NCBI GenBank assembly: GCA_016792785.1
Contig: JAEUML010000226.1
Location: 28,719-92,718 of the forward strand
DNA: 64,000 nt
Direction of reading: 5' to 3'
Origin: Alphaproteobacteria bacterium
Lineage (GTDB): Bacteria; Pseudomonadota; Alphaproteobacteria; Micropepsales; Micropepsaceae
The first letter of the stretch is position 1. Each line of letters starts with the position of its first letter. This document shows positions 7,514 to 16,439 of the stretch, piece after piece. Position numbers and translations under genes: made by a program. The notes beneath the pieces are model-generated. The model ran no database searches. It saw only the letters and a list, made by a program, of their open reading frames with translations, and had not been told where the DNA came from.

Positions 7514-9469
7514 CTATAGCGCGAGCGCGCCGACGGGTGCCTTGGGCGCCTCAATCTTAGACATTACGGATGGCGCCCGAGCGCCGGCACGCACGTTCAA
7601 GAATGCGTCGAAGACAAAGAGCAGCCATAGCGGTTGCCAATGATCGCGAACGCCCTGCAGATGCTGGTCGACCCAACGGTCCACTACTTTCATATTGAAA
7701 AGGCCGCAATCCTGCAGCCGCGAGCTTGAACTCAGACCCAACGTCATGTCGCGCAGCGGCCCGCGCAGCCACGCCGAGATCGGAACGGAGAAGCCGCGCT
7801 TCGGCTGATACAGCAAGTCGTGCGGCAGGTGCGCTTCCATGCCCTTCTTCAGGATCGCCTTGCCTTCGCCGCCATCGACTTTGACGTTTGTATCGAGCGC
7901 GAACGCCCAGGCGACGAAATCGTGATCGAGGAAGGGCGGGCGCGTCTCCAACGAGTTCGCCATCGCTGCGCGATCGACCTTTACCAAAATGTCGCCGGGT
8001 AGGTACGTCATCAGGTCGGCATACTGAGCGCGCTGAAGCGGCGTGAACTCCCGCGCCTCGCGGAACCGATCGCGAATGACGTCGGCGGGATCGTAGCCGT
8101 TCAGCTTTTGCAACAGGTCGCCGCTTAGCAGCGAATCGCGCTCTTCCGGCGAGACCATCGCGACCATGCGTGCAAAGGCGCTGTCTTCGTCACCCGAAAG
8201 CTCGAGAAGTGTCGTCTTCGCGCGTAGCGGCCGCGGCGCCCAATCCAGCTTCGGATAAGCGCGCGCGAGTGGCGCCATGATCCTCTTGCGCAAGAACTCC
8301 GGCAGGTAGCGCCGTGTCGCGTTCTCAGCCAGGTGGAAGCGGTAGCGGCGGTAGCCTGCAAGAGTCTCGTCGCCCCCATCACCAGTGAGGCAGACTTTCA
8401 AAGTACGCGCCGCCTCCCGGCAGACTGCGAAGGTGGGGATCGCTGAGTCGTCGCCGAAGGGCTCGTCGTAGATGGTGGGCAACCGCGGCAGAAGCTGCGT
8501 GAGGTTGCGCGGATCGACATCTCGAACCTCATGCCGGGTCCGGTAACGCTCTGCGACCGTCCGCGCGAACGCGGCCTCGTCGCGGTTCTCTAGACCAACG
8601 CTAATCGAGTAGGTGGCGATGGGTGCCGAAGCGATTTGGGCCATCATGGCCACGACGCTCGATGAATCGACGCCGCCGGACAAGAATGATCCGACCTCGA
8701 CGTCAGCAACCATCTGGTAGCGGACCGCCGACTTCAGCCTCTCGGCGAGTTCCTCACCCGTGGCGGTTCGCGTTTCCGTACCCGCGGCTTCGAGCACGTT
8801 CCAATATGGGGCGACGGCCGGCGTGCGGCCACGCATAAGCGTCATCGTGTGTGCCGGCGGCAGCTTGCGGATGGCGCGATAGATCGTTTTGGGATCGGGC
8901 ACGTAGCCATAGGTGAAGAAGTCGGCGACCGCTTCGGTGTCGATCGTCAGATCGACGCCCGGCAGTGTGAGAAGCGCCTTGATCTCGGAGGCGAAGGCGA
9001 ACGTGCCGTCGGCAAGCGTTGTGTAGTGGATGGGCTTTTCGCCCATACGGTCGCGCGCGAGGAACAACGTCTTTTGCCGCTTGTCCCAAAGCGCAAAAGC
9101 GAATTGCCCGCGGAGCCGGTTCACGATCGCCGGCCCCCAGGCGCGCCATCCCTCGATAATCGCCTCGATATCGGAGGCCGTCGCAAAGCTGTGTCCCTTC
9201 GACGCGAGTTCGGCGCGCAACTCTTTGTAGTTGAAGATCTCACCATTGAAGGTGATCGTCACCGTGCCGTCGATCGAATGCATCGGCTGAATACCGGCGG
9301 CGAGGTCGATGATCGCCAGGCGGCGATGGCCAAAGGTCACGCCCGGCGCCGCGAAAAAGCCATCGCCATCTGGACCGCGATGAGCGATCGAAGCGGTCGC
9401 GCGACGGATCAAGTCCGGGTCGAAATCCCGCTCACCCCGCGTGTCGAATAGGCCCGCGATGCCGCACAC
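7514..9469 (-). CDS. XrtA-system amidotransferase (asparagine synthase, glutamine-hydrolysing family)
   Basis: A 651-residue class II glutamine amidotransferase fused to an asparagine-synthetase ATP-pyrophosphatase domain. Starting at GTG 9469 places Cys at residue 2 (M-CGIAGLF), the required N-terminal nucleophile; the longer frame would bury it, so this start is nearly forced. The glutaminase domain has IAHRGPDGDG, HRRLAIIDL and FNGEIFNY. The synthetase domain has FLSGGVDSSSV (PP-loop), YDEPFGD and GDGGDE. This is the XrtA/PEP-CTERM-associated type (TIGR03108, from memory), which probably amidates a uronic-acid or amino-acid group on the polymer precursor rather than making free asparagine. 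ManNAcA from wecBC is a plausible substrate. Confidence 0.9.
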   Translation of the reverse strand: MCGIAGLFDTRGERDFDPDLIRRATASIAHRGPDGDGFFAAPGVTFGHRRLAIIDLAAGIQPMHSIDGTVTITFNGEIFNYKELRAELASKGHSFATASDIEAIIEGWRAWGPAIVNRLRGQFAFALWDKRQKTLFLARDRMGEKPIHYTTLADGTFAFASEIKALLTLPGVDLTIDTEAVADFFTYGYVPDPKTIYRAIRKLPPAHTMTLMRGRTPAVAPYWNVLEAAGTETRTATGEELAERLKSAVRYQMVADVEVGSFLSGGVDSSSVVAMMAQIASAPIATYSISVGLENRDEAAFARTVAERYRTRHEVRDVDPRNLTQLLPRLPTIYDEPFGDDSAIPTFAVCREAARTLKVCLTGDGGDETLAGYRRYRFHLAENATRRYLPEFLRKRIMAPLARAYPKLDWAPRPLRAKTTLLELSGDEDSAFARMVAMVSPEERDSLLSGDLLQKLNGYDPADVIRDRFREAREFTPLQRAQYADLMTYLPGDILVKVDRAAMANSLETRPPFLDHDFVAWAFALDTNVKVDGGEGKAILKKGMEAHLPHDLLYQPKRGFSVPISAWLRGPLRDMTLGLSSSSRLQDCGLFNMKVVDRWVDQHLQGVRDHWQPLWLLFVFDAFLNVRAGARAPSVMSKIEAPKAPVGALAL

Positions 9470-9561
9470 GGGGAAGCCCTCAAGGTTGCCGGACGGGACC
9501 ATACGAAAAGTCGGCGCGGGTCTTCAATAGATTTGAAAATCCACTATGTTGCGCGGCTCTC

Positions 9562-10755
9562 ATGGCCCGCATCCTGTTTCTCGTTCATAGGTATCCGCAC
9601 CCGCCGAACAAGGGCGACAAGATCCGCGCGTTCCATATCGTCGAGCACTTGCTGAAGAGCCACGACGTCGCGATCGGATTTACCGTAACCCCTGGCGACA
9701 GCGAACCAGACATGGCCTGGGCGCGGTCGTTCTCCGGCGCCTATTGCGGGCGTGTCTCGACGCACAGCCGCATGATGCAGGCCGGGCTTGCGGCCTTCAC
9801 CGGCGAGTCGATGAGCGTCGCCGCCTTCCGGCACACGGGTCTCAAGCGATGGGTCGCGCGCGAGATCGCGGAGAGCAAGCCCGACTTGCTCTTTCTTTAT
9901 TCATCGGCGATGGCGCAATACGTGCCCGAAGGCGTCCCCTTCGTGTTGGACTTCGTCGACGTCGACTCCGAGAAGTGGCGCCAGTACGGCGACACGCAGC
10001 CGGTTGCCAAACGGTGGTTCTACCGCATGGAGGCGCGCCGGCTTCTCGCGTTCGACCGCACTCAAGCGGCGCGCGCACGCGCCGCATTGTTCGTGTCCGA
10101 CGACGAAAAGCGCATCTTCGATCGGCTCTCTCCCGAGACGGCGGCGAAGCACGTGGCGATCGCCAACGGTGTCGACATGGCGTTTTTCGATCCGCGCAAA
10201 GTGCAGGCACGCGCGAATGACGCGCCGACCATCGTCTTTGTCGGTATGATGGACTATTGGCCCAACATCGACGCCGTTTCTTGGTTTGCGAATGCCATCT
10301 TGCCGCTCGTCCGTCTGAGCCATGCGCGAGTACGGTTTCAAATTGTGGGCGCACGCCCGACCGCCGCTGTTCGTGCGCTCGGCGCGGCGCCGGGGGTGGA
10401 GGTCACCGGCGCAGTCGACGATGTTCGCCCCTATGTTGCTGCGGCAGACGTTGTGGTTGCACCGTTGCGCATTGCGCGTGGAATCCAGAACAAGGTGCTC
10501 GAAGGAATGGCGATGGCGCGGCCTGTCGTGACCACGTCGGGCGCGCTCGAAGGCATCAATGCCGTTGACGGCCGCGACCTGCTGACGGGGAACACAGAAG
10601 CGGAGCTCGCTGCTGCGGTCGTGCGCGTGCTCGACGGTCGCGCGCCGCAAGACCTCGGCGCGGCTGCACGCGCCTTCGTTCTAGGGCATCATGAATGGAG
10701 CGCAAACTTGGGCAAACTGGATGAAGTTGTGGCGCACGCGCTTGCTGCAGATTGA
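9562..10755 (+). CDS. XrtA/PEP-CTERM-associated glycosyltransferase (TIGR03087-like)
   Basis: A 397-residue GT-B enzyme. The N-terminus ILFLVHRYPHPPNKGDKIRA is the hallmark of the TIGR03087 family of exosortase-A loci. Later motifs are FVDVDSEKW, FVSDDEKRIF, IANGVDMAFFDP, FVGMMDYWPNIDAV, the family GARPT segment, and APLRIARGIQNKVLEGMAMARPVV split across the nucleotide-sugar site. It should add a sugar during EPS repeat assembly. It is divergent from the amidotransferase (92-base spacer) and convergent with the FemAB-like gene, whose stop is 10 bases away. Confidence 0.9.
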   Translation: MARILFLVHRYPHPPNKGDKIRAFHIVEHLLKSHDVAIGFTVTPGDSEPDMAWARSFSGAYCGRVSTHSRMMQAGLAAFTGESMSVAAFRHTGLKRWVAREIAESKPDLLFLYSSAMAQYVPEGVPFVLDFVDVDSEKWRQYGDTQPVAKRWFYRMEARRLLAFDRTQAARARAALFVSDDEKRIFDRLSPETAAKHVAIANGVDMAFFDPRKVQARANDAPTIVFVGMMDYWPNIDAVSWFANAILPLVRLSHARVRFQIVGARPTAAVRALGAAPGVEVTGAVDDVRPYVAAADVVVAPLRIARGIQNKVLEGMAMARPVVTTSGALEGINAVDGRDLLTGNTEAELAAAVVRVLDGRAPQDLGAAARAFVLGHHEWSANLGKLDEVVAHALAAD

Positions 10756-10765
10756 TCGGTTTGCC

Positions 10766-11791
10766 TCATCCAAGGCTCGGGCTGATGAACGACGACACCG
10801 CGTTCGCGACGGGGATCGGCAAGCGGCGCCAAATGCCGATCAACTGCGCGTAACGTGGGTTTGTGGGATTCACATTCGGCAGCGTTTCGCCCTTGAGCAG
10901 CAGGTATTGGTGGGCGATCGGGCGCGGTTCGAAGCCCCAGTTCTTCTTGAATGAATAGGGTCCGGTGCCGACCTTGCTACGCCCGAAGTCGAAGACCCTA
11001 CAGCCCCGCGCCACCGCATGGCGCATCAGCTTCCAGTACATGTAGTCATTGGTGCCCGCGACGCGCGCGGCCGGATCGCTCCCGGTGTAGTACGGATACA
11101 CACGATCACGGAAGTAATACGACAGCACGCTCGATAGTGGCCGGTCGTCCAGCCACACGGTGAGGATATCGGCGTCATCGGGGAATGCCCGCAAGATTTC
11201 TCGGAAGAAGCGCTTTGGAAAGACCGGCGTGCCGTGATCACGAACTGTGCGCGCGAATAGCGCAAAGAAGGTGTCGAGGTCCCGATCGACCGTCACTCGG
11301 AACTGACCATCGATTGCCTTGCGCACAACGGCGCGCTGCTTGCGAGGAACCTGCAAGAGATTCTTAGCTTCGTCTGCATCCATCTCGCGCTCGAAGCCGG
11401 CGTATAGGTCGCTTCTGGCGACCCAACCTTCCGCCGGTGCAGCGTCACGCAGTTCGACGTGGTCGACACCGCAAGCACGCCCGATCTTTGCTGCCTCGTC
11501 CAGTAGGACTTGACGAGCTTCTTCGTCGACAGCGAGCGGCCCGCCACCCACGCAGAACGCGTTTGAAATCAGCGCGTGTCCGAACAAGCGGCTCTTGATT
11601 TCGACCAGCGGCACGACGCCGGCGACCTCGCCGTTCCGAATTGCCGCCACAAAATGGGTCTTGTGCCGGTAAGCCTCCCTCATGACGTCGGCCCAAGCGG
11701 CCAAATGGAAGAACGTACCGGTAGGCTGCGCGGCGACGAAGGCGTCCCAGAGCGCGCGGGTGTCAGGGGTAAGCGGGGAAGTTGCGATCAT
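10766..11791 (-). CDS. FemAB-like XrtA/PEP-CTERM-associated acyl/aminoacyltransferase
   Basis: A 341-residue protein with a tandem GNAT (FemAB) fold. Recognisable segments are TGTFFHLAAWADVM near residue 25, VAGVVPLVEIKSRLFG, SNAFCVGGGPL, the central RKAIDGQFRVTVD, and the acceptor domain with YYTGSDPAAR, TNDYMYWKLMRHA, FDFGRSK and GPYSFKKNWGF. This pattern matches the FemAB-related protein of exosortase loci (TIGR03019, from memory). It probably attaches an acyl or aminoacyl group to a carbohydrate intermediate, but the donor is unknown. No signal peptide is seen. It is divergent from the metallophosphoesterase gene with a 100-base spacer. Confidence 0.87.
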   Translation of the reverse strand: MIATSPLTPDTRALWDAFVAAQPTGTFFHLAAWADVMREAYRHKTHFVAAIRNGEVAGVVPLVEIKSRLFGHALISNAFCVGGGPLAVDEEARQVLLDEAAKIGRACGVDHVELRDAAPAEGWVARSDLYAGFEREMDADEAKNLLQVPRKQRAVVRKAIDGQFRVTVDRDLDTFFALFARTVRDHGTPVFPKRFFREILRAFPDDADILTVWLDDRPLSSVLSYYFRDRVYPYYTGSDPAARVAGTNDYMYWKLMRHAVARGCRVFDFGRSKVGTGPYSFKKNWGFEPRPIAHQYLLLKGETLPNVNPTNPRYAQLIGIWRRLPIPVANAVSSFISPSLG

Positions 11792-11891
11792 TCCGCCGCT
11801 CGATACGATCCCCTTGGAGGCCGCGCAAGGGGCTTGGCAGGCGTGGACGCAGCGGCCAATTCGCCTTAGGAATAGCCCTCATTTTAGGGGA

Positions 11892-12848
11892 ATGAGGATG
11901 CGCGGCGTAATCTCGCGACGTCAACTGCTGACCGGAGCTGCGGCTCTGCCGCTGGTATTTGCTGCGAGCCGTGCGGTCACGGGGACGGTACCGCTCGCGT
12001 TTTTGCTCATCGGCGATTGGGGCCGTGAGGGCGAGGATCGGCAACGCGATGTCGCCGAGCAAATGGGCCGCATAGCCGCGCAACGCCAATGCAAGTTTGT
12101 CGTCACGCTCGGCGACAATTTCTATGAGCGTGGGGTGGAAAACACGCAAGACCCCCACTGGCAGGATTCCTTCGAGCAGATCTACACGGCTGAGAGCCTT
12201 CAAGTCCCTTGGTACGCGATTCTTGGTAACCATGACTACTACGGCAATCCCGACGCACAGATCGAGTATTCGAAGTTGAGTTCGCGCTGGCGTATGCCGG
12301 CCCGGTACTATCAGCAATCGATGATGTCGACCGACGGCGCCACGATCGACATGTTCTTTCTGGACACGGTCGAAATCGAGGAGAACTACGTCATCCATCA
12401 TGAGAGCGACGACGACGACGAGAACCGCCGCGAGCGCGCAGAGTCACACAACGCTATCGAGCAACTCGTGTGGTTGGAGGGCAAGCTTGCCGCTTCTCGC
12501 GCCGCGTGGAAGCTCGTGTTCGGGCATCATCCCATCATGTCGGGCGGGGAGCATGGACCAACCGAAGAACTCGTGATGGCCATCAAGCCCTTGCTGGAGC
12601 GCTATCGCGTTGCTGCCTATTTCAACGGCCACGATCACGACCTGCAGCATATCGTTGGGAACGGGATACACTACATCGGTTGCGGCGCGGGCTCGCAGAC
12701 GAGGACAGTCTCTACCAGCGAAGGGGCGCGCTTCTTTTCGGACCGCGAAGGATTCGCCGTGTGCACAATTGATGCGCGCCGCATGCTCATCGATTTCATC
12801 GACTACAAGGGTGAGCGGCTCTATGCGGCGTCCATCGATCGGGCTTGA
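11892..12848 (+). CDS. Exported metallophosphoesterase (purple acid phosphatase-like)
   Basis: A 318-residue calcineurin-like phosphoesterase. The N-terminus has SRRQLLTG followed by a hydrophobic stretch, a Tat-type signal, so it should act in the periplasm. Metal-site motifs occur in order: GDWGRE, GDNFYERG, GNHDYYG, GHHPIMSGG and NGHDHDLQHI. The set and spacing fit the tartrate-resistant (type 5) acid phosphatase branch. An Asp/Glu-rich insert (ESDDDDENRRE) near residue 175 is unusual. ATG 11892 is followed by a second in-frame ATG at 11898. It may recycle polyprenyl or sugar phosphates from EPS synthesis, which is inference from context. Confidence 0.87.
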   Translation: MRMRGVISRRQLLTGAAALPLVFAASRAVTGTVPLAFLLIGDWGREGEDRQRDVAEQMGRIAAQRQCKFVVTLGDNFYERGVENTQDPHWQDSFEQIYTAESLQVPWYAILGNHDYYGNPDAQIEYSKLSSRWRMPARYYQQSMMSTDGATIDMFFLDTVEIEENYVIHHESDDDDENRRERAESHNAIEQLVWLEGKLAASRAAWKLVFGHHPIMSGGEHGPTEELVMAIKPLLERYRVAAYFNGHDHDLQHIVGNGIHYIGCGAGSQTRTVSTSEGARFFSDREGFAVCTIDARRMLIDFIDYKGERLYAASIDRA

Positions 12849-13055
12849 TCAGTCGGACTCGCCCTTGTCGCGCGTGACATGCCAAATGCGGCGCAATGAT
12901 CCGGGAACTTCGCCGACGCGCCACGCATGTTGCTTATGCGTGGTCGGCGCCTCTCTCTGACTGCTCGTTCTGATCAGCAGCCAAAATAAGCAAACCACCA
13001 CGATCAAAAGATATGGCAACGCATTCAGGTTCTCACCCAGGAACCAATTCGACAT
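12849..13055 (-). CDS. Small membrane protein (68 aa)
   Basis: The ATG at 13055 is preceded by a strong GGGGGGAG ribosome binding site about 7 bases upstream. The product has a short polar N-terminus (MSNWFLGENLNAL), one transmembrane helix (PYLLIVVVCLFWLLI) and a basic cytoplasmic tail. It ends directly against the convergent phosphoesterase stop. I do not recognise the family. The helix and good ribosome binding site suggest a real gene of the EPS locus, and a regulatory or scaffold role would be speculation. Confidence 0.55.
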   Translation of the reverse strand: MSNWFLGENLNALPYLLIVVVCLFWLLIRTSSQREAPTTHKQHAWRVGEVPGSLRRIWHVTRDKGESD

Positions 13056-13282
13056 CGCAAACTCCCCCCGAGCAATCGGCACGCGTGGTGTGGCGTCGCT
13101 CGGCCTATCCCCAGCACCAGAGTACGCGTTGTTTCGCCTTCCACGAGATTGCCGAAGGCGATTGACACTTATCGCGGTTGCATAGGTGCGAGAGTGCAAC
13201 GCCTGCTGTAACGCATTGATCTATATGAGATTAGCCGCACAACATTCGCTTCGTTTGGGAGCGGCGCGCTCGTTATGGCTGC

Positions 13283-13325
13283 GCCGTGTTGCAACACGGC
13301 ACCAGCTCAAGCTGAGAGCTTGAGC
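13283..13325 (-). terminator. Pair of hairpins at the 3' end of the EPS core operon
   Basis: Two perfect inverted repeats lie side by side at the end of the deacetylase gene. One is 13305-13325 (GCTCAAGCT, 3-base loop, AGCTTGAGC), overlapping the stop region, and the other is 13283-13300 (an uninterrupted 18-bp palindrome GCCGTGTT-GC-AACACGGC). Neither is followed by a T tract on the minus strand, so they are probably 3'-end or attenuating structures, not classical intrinsic terminators. Confidence 0.4.
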
Positions 13326-14197
13326 GGCATCGGGCCATCTGTGGCGCCGCCGACGGCTGGACCGAAGGTGCGATCGATGCGGTCCCAGCGGAAGTCGTTC
13401 AAGAGCCGCTTCAAGCGCGGCACCGTGCGATGCAGATTGAGGTAGTGGCGGAAACGCGACTTCAACTCGACGCCGGCGGGCCGGGGCTGGTCGGGATCGA
13501 CCTCCCAAGGATGCAGATAGAAAACCGCCGGCCGACCTTCGTTGCTGTTGATGTGAGCAATGGCGCGGCGGAACATGCCGTAAGGCGCCGCGCGAAAGTA
13601 ACCGCCGCCACCACATGGGAGATTCCGTCCCGCGATGCGGACAGTCGAGATGGGGTATTCCCACAGCCGCGCCGTTCCCGGTGGCCTATAGGCAAACCGC
13701 GGAGCATCCGGGTTCGAGTAGTTGTCGTGAGCGACGGGATAAATGCTCGACGAATAGCTGTAGCCGGCATCCTCAAGCACTTTGAAAGCCCAAGGGGTCG
13801 AGGCGCCGACCGAGAACGTGGCGGCGCGATAGCCCCTGACAGGCACGCCGCCCACGTCCTCGAGAATTCCTTTCGTGCGTGTGATGTCGGCTGAGAATTG
13901 CGCAGCTGTTTGTCCGTCAACCCGATGATGATCGTAACCGTGGCTCGCGAGTTCGTGACCTTCGGCGACCATACGGCGCACCAGCGCGGGAAAGCGCTCC
14001 GCAACCCACCCTAGCGTGAAGAACGTTGCGTTGACGCCGTGCTCCGCCAGAAGGTCCAGGATCAGGTTGGTGTTGCGCTCCACCCTGGGCTCAAACGCGT
14101 CCCACTGCGCGCGATCGCAGACGCTTGCCAGAGCTTGGACCTGAAAGTAGTCCTCGACGTCAAACGATAGTGCGTTCGTAATCGACCCTGATGTCAT
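13307..14197 (-). CDS. XrtA-system polysaccharide deacetylase
   Basis: A 296-residue NodB-domain protein. The opening NALSFDVEDYFQV, with catalytic/metal Asp residues, and the HELASHGYDHHRV metal-binding histidines are those of the XrtA-associated deacetylase family (TIGR03006, from memory). RGYRAATFSVG and PCGGGGYFRAAPY follow, then FYLHPWEVDPDQPR with the last catalytic histidine. It should remove N-acetyl groups from the growing or finished polymer. No clear signal peptide is present. ATG 14197 gives the family-like start and a 16-base gap to the upstream gene; an ATG at 14236 would overlap it. It is the last gene of the Wza-Wzz-kinase-barrel-deacetylase operon. Confidence 0.92.
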   Translation of the reverse strand: MTSGSITNALSFDVEDYFQVQALASVCDRAQWDAFEPRVERNTNLILDLLAEHGVNATFFTLGWVAERFPALVRRMVAEGHELASHGYDHHRVDGQTAAQFSADITRTKGILEDVGGVPVRGYRAATFSVGASTPWAFKVLEDAGYSYSSSIYPVAHDNYSNPDAPRFAYRPPGTARLWEYPISTVRIAGRNLPCGGGGYFRAAPYGMFRRAIAHINSNEGRPAVFYLHPWEVDPDQPRPAGVELKSRFRHYLNLHRTVPRLKRLLNDFRWDRIDRTFGPAVGGATDGPMPLKLSA

Positions 14198-14213
14198 GGC
14201 GAGCCGGTGCACC

Positions 14214-15680
14214 TCAGAACGAGCGCGCGATGCCAAGGCGAACGACGTTCTCTTGGCTGTCGTCGTTGTTCTCGCGAACGTTGAGGCCCCAAAGATAGCT
14301 GCCGGTGAAGGTCACTTGCGGGGTGAACAGATACGTGAACCCTGCCTGGGCCCTGTATTGCTGCACCTCCTGCGATCCCAAATTCGGTGAGTAGTTGTCA
14401 AAGAAGCCAACGCTGGCGGTCGCGGTCAGGCTTCGAGACAAGGTTTCCTTCCACTCAAGGTCGACGCTGTAGATCTTGTCCGATAGGCCCAACCCCGGAA
14501 TCTGGCGGTCGGCATGGCGACCGATCAGCGAGTACGTCGCAAGGCCAATGCGATAGTCGGCGCTGAAATTGAAATTCTTGTCGCGGACGACTTGTCCGAT
14601 GAGAGCCGGATTGGGAACGAGTTGGGTGGGCGTCGTGCCAAGGTCGACAGACCCGGCATCGTCGAACAGATCGTCCAGAGGACGAACGAGGGAAAGTTGG
14701 GCAGGCGCGATCGAGTCCGTGTACTGACCGGCAATGTTGACCCGCGACGTCAGCTGAACACTGACTTCGCCAAGCCAGCTGGTGTCGTTGAAGCGATTGC
14801 CGTATTCCACGCGGATCGCGGAGTTGTCGGCGAACGAATAGCGACCGCCGAACGACCATCGCTGTCCCTTGATGGTCGGAAAGCTCGGATCCTCGATGCG
14901 CTCATAGCCGTAGCGGCCGATCACGTCGATCCGGTCCGTCAGATGAACGATCAAGTGTCCGACGATGTTTCGCAGCCTGAAGTCCGCATCCGTCTCGAGA
15001 TACTCCGCCGTGCCGATCGCCTCATACAGCGACGAGCGATCTCCCGTCGTGACACGACCTGCCGCTTGCTTGGCCGTCAGGTCTTCGATCGGAACAAGCA
15101 GCGGACCCGTCACCGGTTCGCTGAAGAGGATTTGCGAGTAGGTGGCGCGGGCCACCAAGTCGGCGATGTCGAAGACGTTCAGAGTTAGTAGCGGACCAAC
15201 GCTGTAGTTTGTTTCCTTCGAGCGCGATCCGCCCGGTGAGAGGTTCGAGGCCGAGGTCGAATCCGGTGAGAGGAAGACTTCCTGGCGGCTGACCTGACCG
15301 TCGAGGAACAGGCGGTTGTGCAGCAGAGTCACACGCCCCGCCGCGATACCTTCGCCGTTGAAGTTGTCGAACTCGTCGGTGGCCCAGAATTCGTTGTAGT
15401 AGACGCTGGCGGACATCGCAGCCTCCACTCGGGTGCCGTCCAGTGTGGCGTCTAGGCGAGCGCCAAGCGAGGTGACGCCGTCGGCATCCTGGTCGGTGCT
15501 GGATCCGCGGATGTTGTCGGTGAAGATTTGCTCAAGAAACAGCGTCGGCGTGAAGCGGAGGATGTCGCCCCAAGCCTGGGTCGAGAGCGTCGCCAGCGCA
15601 ACGCCCAAGCCGGCCGCAAGCGCCGTCGGCACCTGCAAGCGGCTCAGCGAGCGCGAGCGCGAATTCCCTCCCCAGCGCAT
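14214..15680 (-). CDS. XrtA-associated outer-membrane beta-barrel protein (TIGR03016-like)
   Basis: A 488-residue protein with a signal peptide (hydrophobic stretch ALAAGLGVALATLSTQAWG), then many amphipathic strands alternating polar and aromatic residues, ending in a strand with terminal phenylalanine (VRLGIARSF), as outer-membrane barrels do. The opening after cleavage (FTPTLFLEQIFTDNI) is typical of the TIGR03016 family found beside exosortase-type chain-length and kinase genes. A role as outer-membrane part of EPS export is likely but not proven. It lies 53 bases downstream of the kinase-like gene on the same strand. Confidence 0.86.
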   Translation of the reverse strand: MRWGGNSRSRSLSRLQVPTALAAGLGVALATLSTQAWGDILRFTPTLFLEQIFTDNIRGSSTDQDADGVTSLGARLDATLDGTRVEAAMSASVYYNEFWATDEFDNFNGEGIAAGRVTLLHNRLFLDGQVSRQEVFLSPDSTSASNLSPGGSRSKETNYSVGPLLTLNVFDIADLVARATYSQILFSEPVTGPLLVPIEDLTAKQAAGRVTTGDRSSLYEAIGTAEYLETDADFRLRNIVGHLIVHLTDRIDVIGRYGYERIEDPSFPTIKGQRWSFGGRYSFADNSAIRVEYGNRFNDTSWLGEVSVQLTSRVNIAGQYTDSIAPAQLSLVRPLDDLFDDAGSVDLGTTPTQLVPNPALIGQVVRDKNFNFSADYRIGLATYSLIGRHADRQIPGLGLSDKIYSVDLEWKETLSRSLTATASVGFFDNYSPNLGSQEVQQYRAQAGFTYLFTPQVTFTGSYLWGLNVRENNDDSQENVVRLGIARSF

Positions 15681-15733
15681 CTCTCCCCCAAAGAGATTCT
15701 ACAACTCAAGCGCGATTCTCGCGGCGGAGCCGA

Positions 15734-16429
15734 TCAGTTGAAGATCAGACCCACCGAGTTCTCATCGATGGGACCGGCAATGCGATCGAGCGTCGCCAAG
15801 CTTTGGTTGATATCGCTACGACGCGTGCGGTTGGCCGCCAACACGAAGCCGATTTGTCCGGCACTTCGCGCCAACACGGCCGCGCCTCCCGACAAAACGG
15901 GACCGGCATCAATGATCACAAACGCGTTTTCGTTCGCGGCCAAGGCCGACATCAGGTGTTCGACGCGGCCGCTCGCTAAAAGCTCCGGCGCATTGTCCCG
16001 CCGGCTGCCCGAAAGGATGACTTTCACGTTCGGCAAGCCCGTCGACATCAGAATTCGACTGTGGTCGGTGGTGTGGTCTTCCAGATAGTCGAGCAGACCC
16101 GGACCCGAACTGGAGCCGCCCATCCAAGACGACGATCCGAGCGCCGGGTTGTCGAAGTCAGCGTCGACCAACGTCAGCTGGACGTTGGGATCGAGTGCGA
16201 AATTCGCCGCCAGATGGTGCGACACGTAGCTCTTACCTTCGCCCTCGTTGGCGCTCGTGATCAGGATGACCCGCGGGTGCTTTCCGCCCACAGGCGCCGT
16301 GTTGGAGTGCGCAAGAAAGTGCCATTTCACTAAGCGGAATTCGTCGTTCGTGCCGGAGCCGCCCGAGAACGACCTAACCGCTACCGCGCCTTCGTCCGAA
16401 GAAGATCTGAAACTCGTCAGAAGCGACAT
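15734..16429 (-). CDS. XrtA-associated tyrosine-autokinase-like P-loop ATPase (lacks C-terminal Tyr cluster)
   Basis: A 231-residue MinD/BY-kinase-fold protein. The Walker A region is SANEGEGKSY, Walker A' is VDADFDNPALG, and Walker B-like VIIDAGPVL has the BY-kinase D-x-G-P. It is encoded directly after the Wzz-like gene (10-base gap), as a split Wzc cytoplasmic domain would be. BY-kinases normally end in a tyrosine cluster; here the C-terminus (SVGLIFN) contains no tyrosine, so autophosphorylation of a tail seems impossible. It may instead be a nucleotide-dependent switch. ATG 16429 begins the plausible MSLLTSFRSS; the ATG at 16501 lies inside the upstream gene. Confidence 0.82.
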   Translation of the reverse strand: MSLLTSFRSSSDEGAVAVRSFSGGSGTNDEFRLVKWHFLAHSNTAPVGGKHPRVILITSANEGEGKSYVSHHLAANFALDPNVQLTLVDADFDNPALGSSSWMGGSSSGPGLLDYLEDHTTDHSRILMSTGLPNVKVILSGSRRDNAPELLASGRVEHLMSALAANENAFVIIDAGPVLSGGAAVLARSAGQIGFVLAANRTRRSDINQSLATLDRIAGPIDENSVGLIFN

Positions 16430-16439
16430 TGTGAATCCC

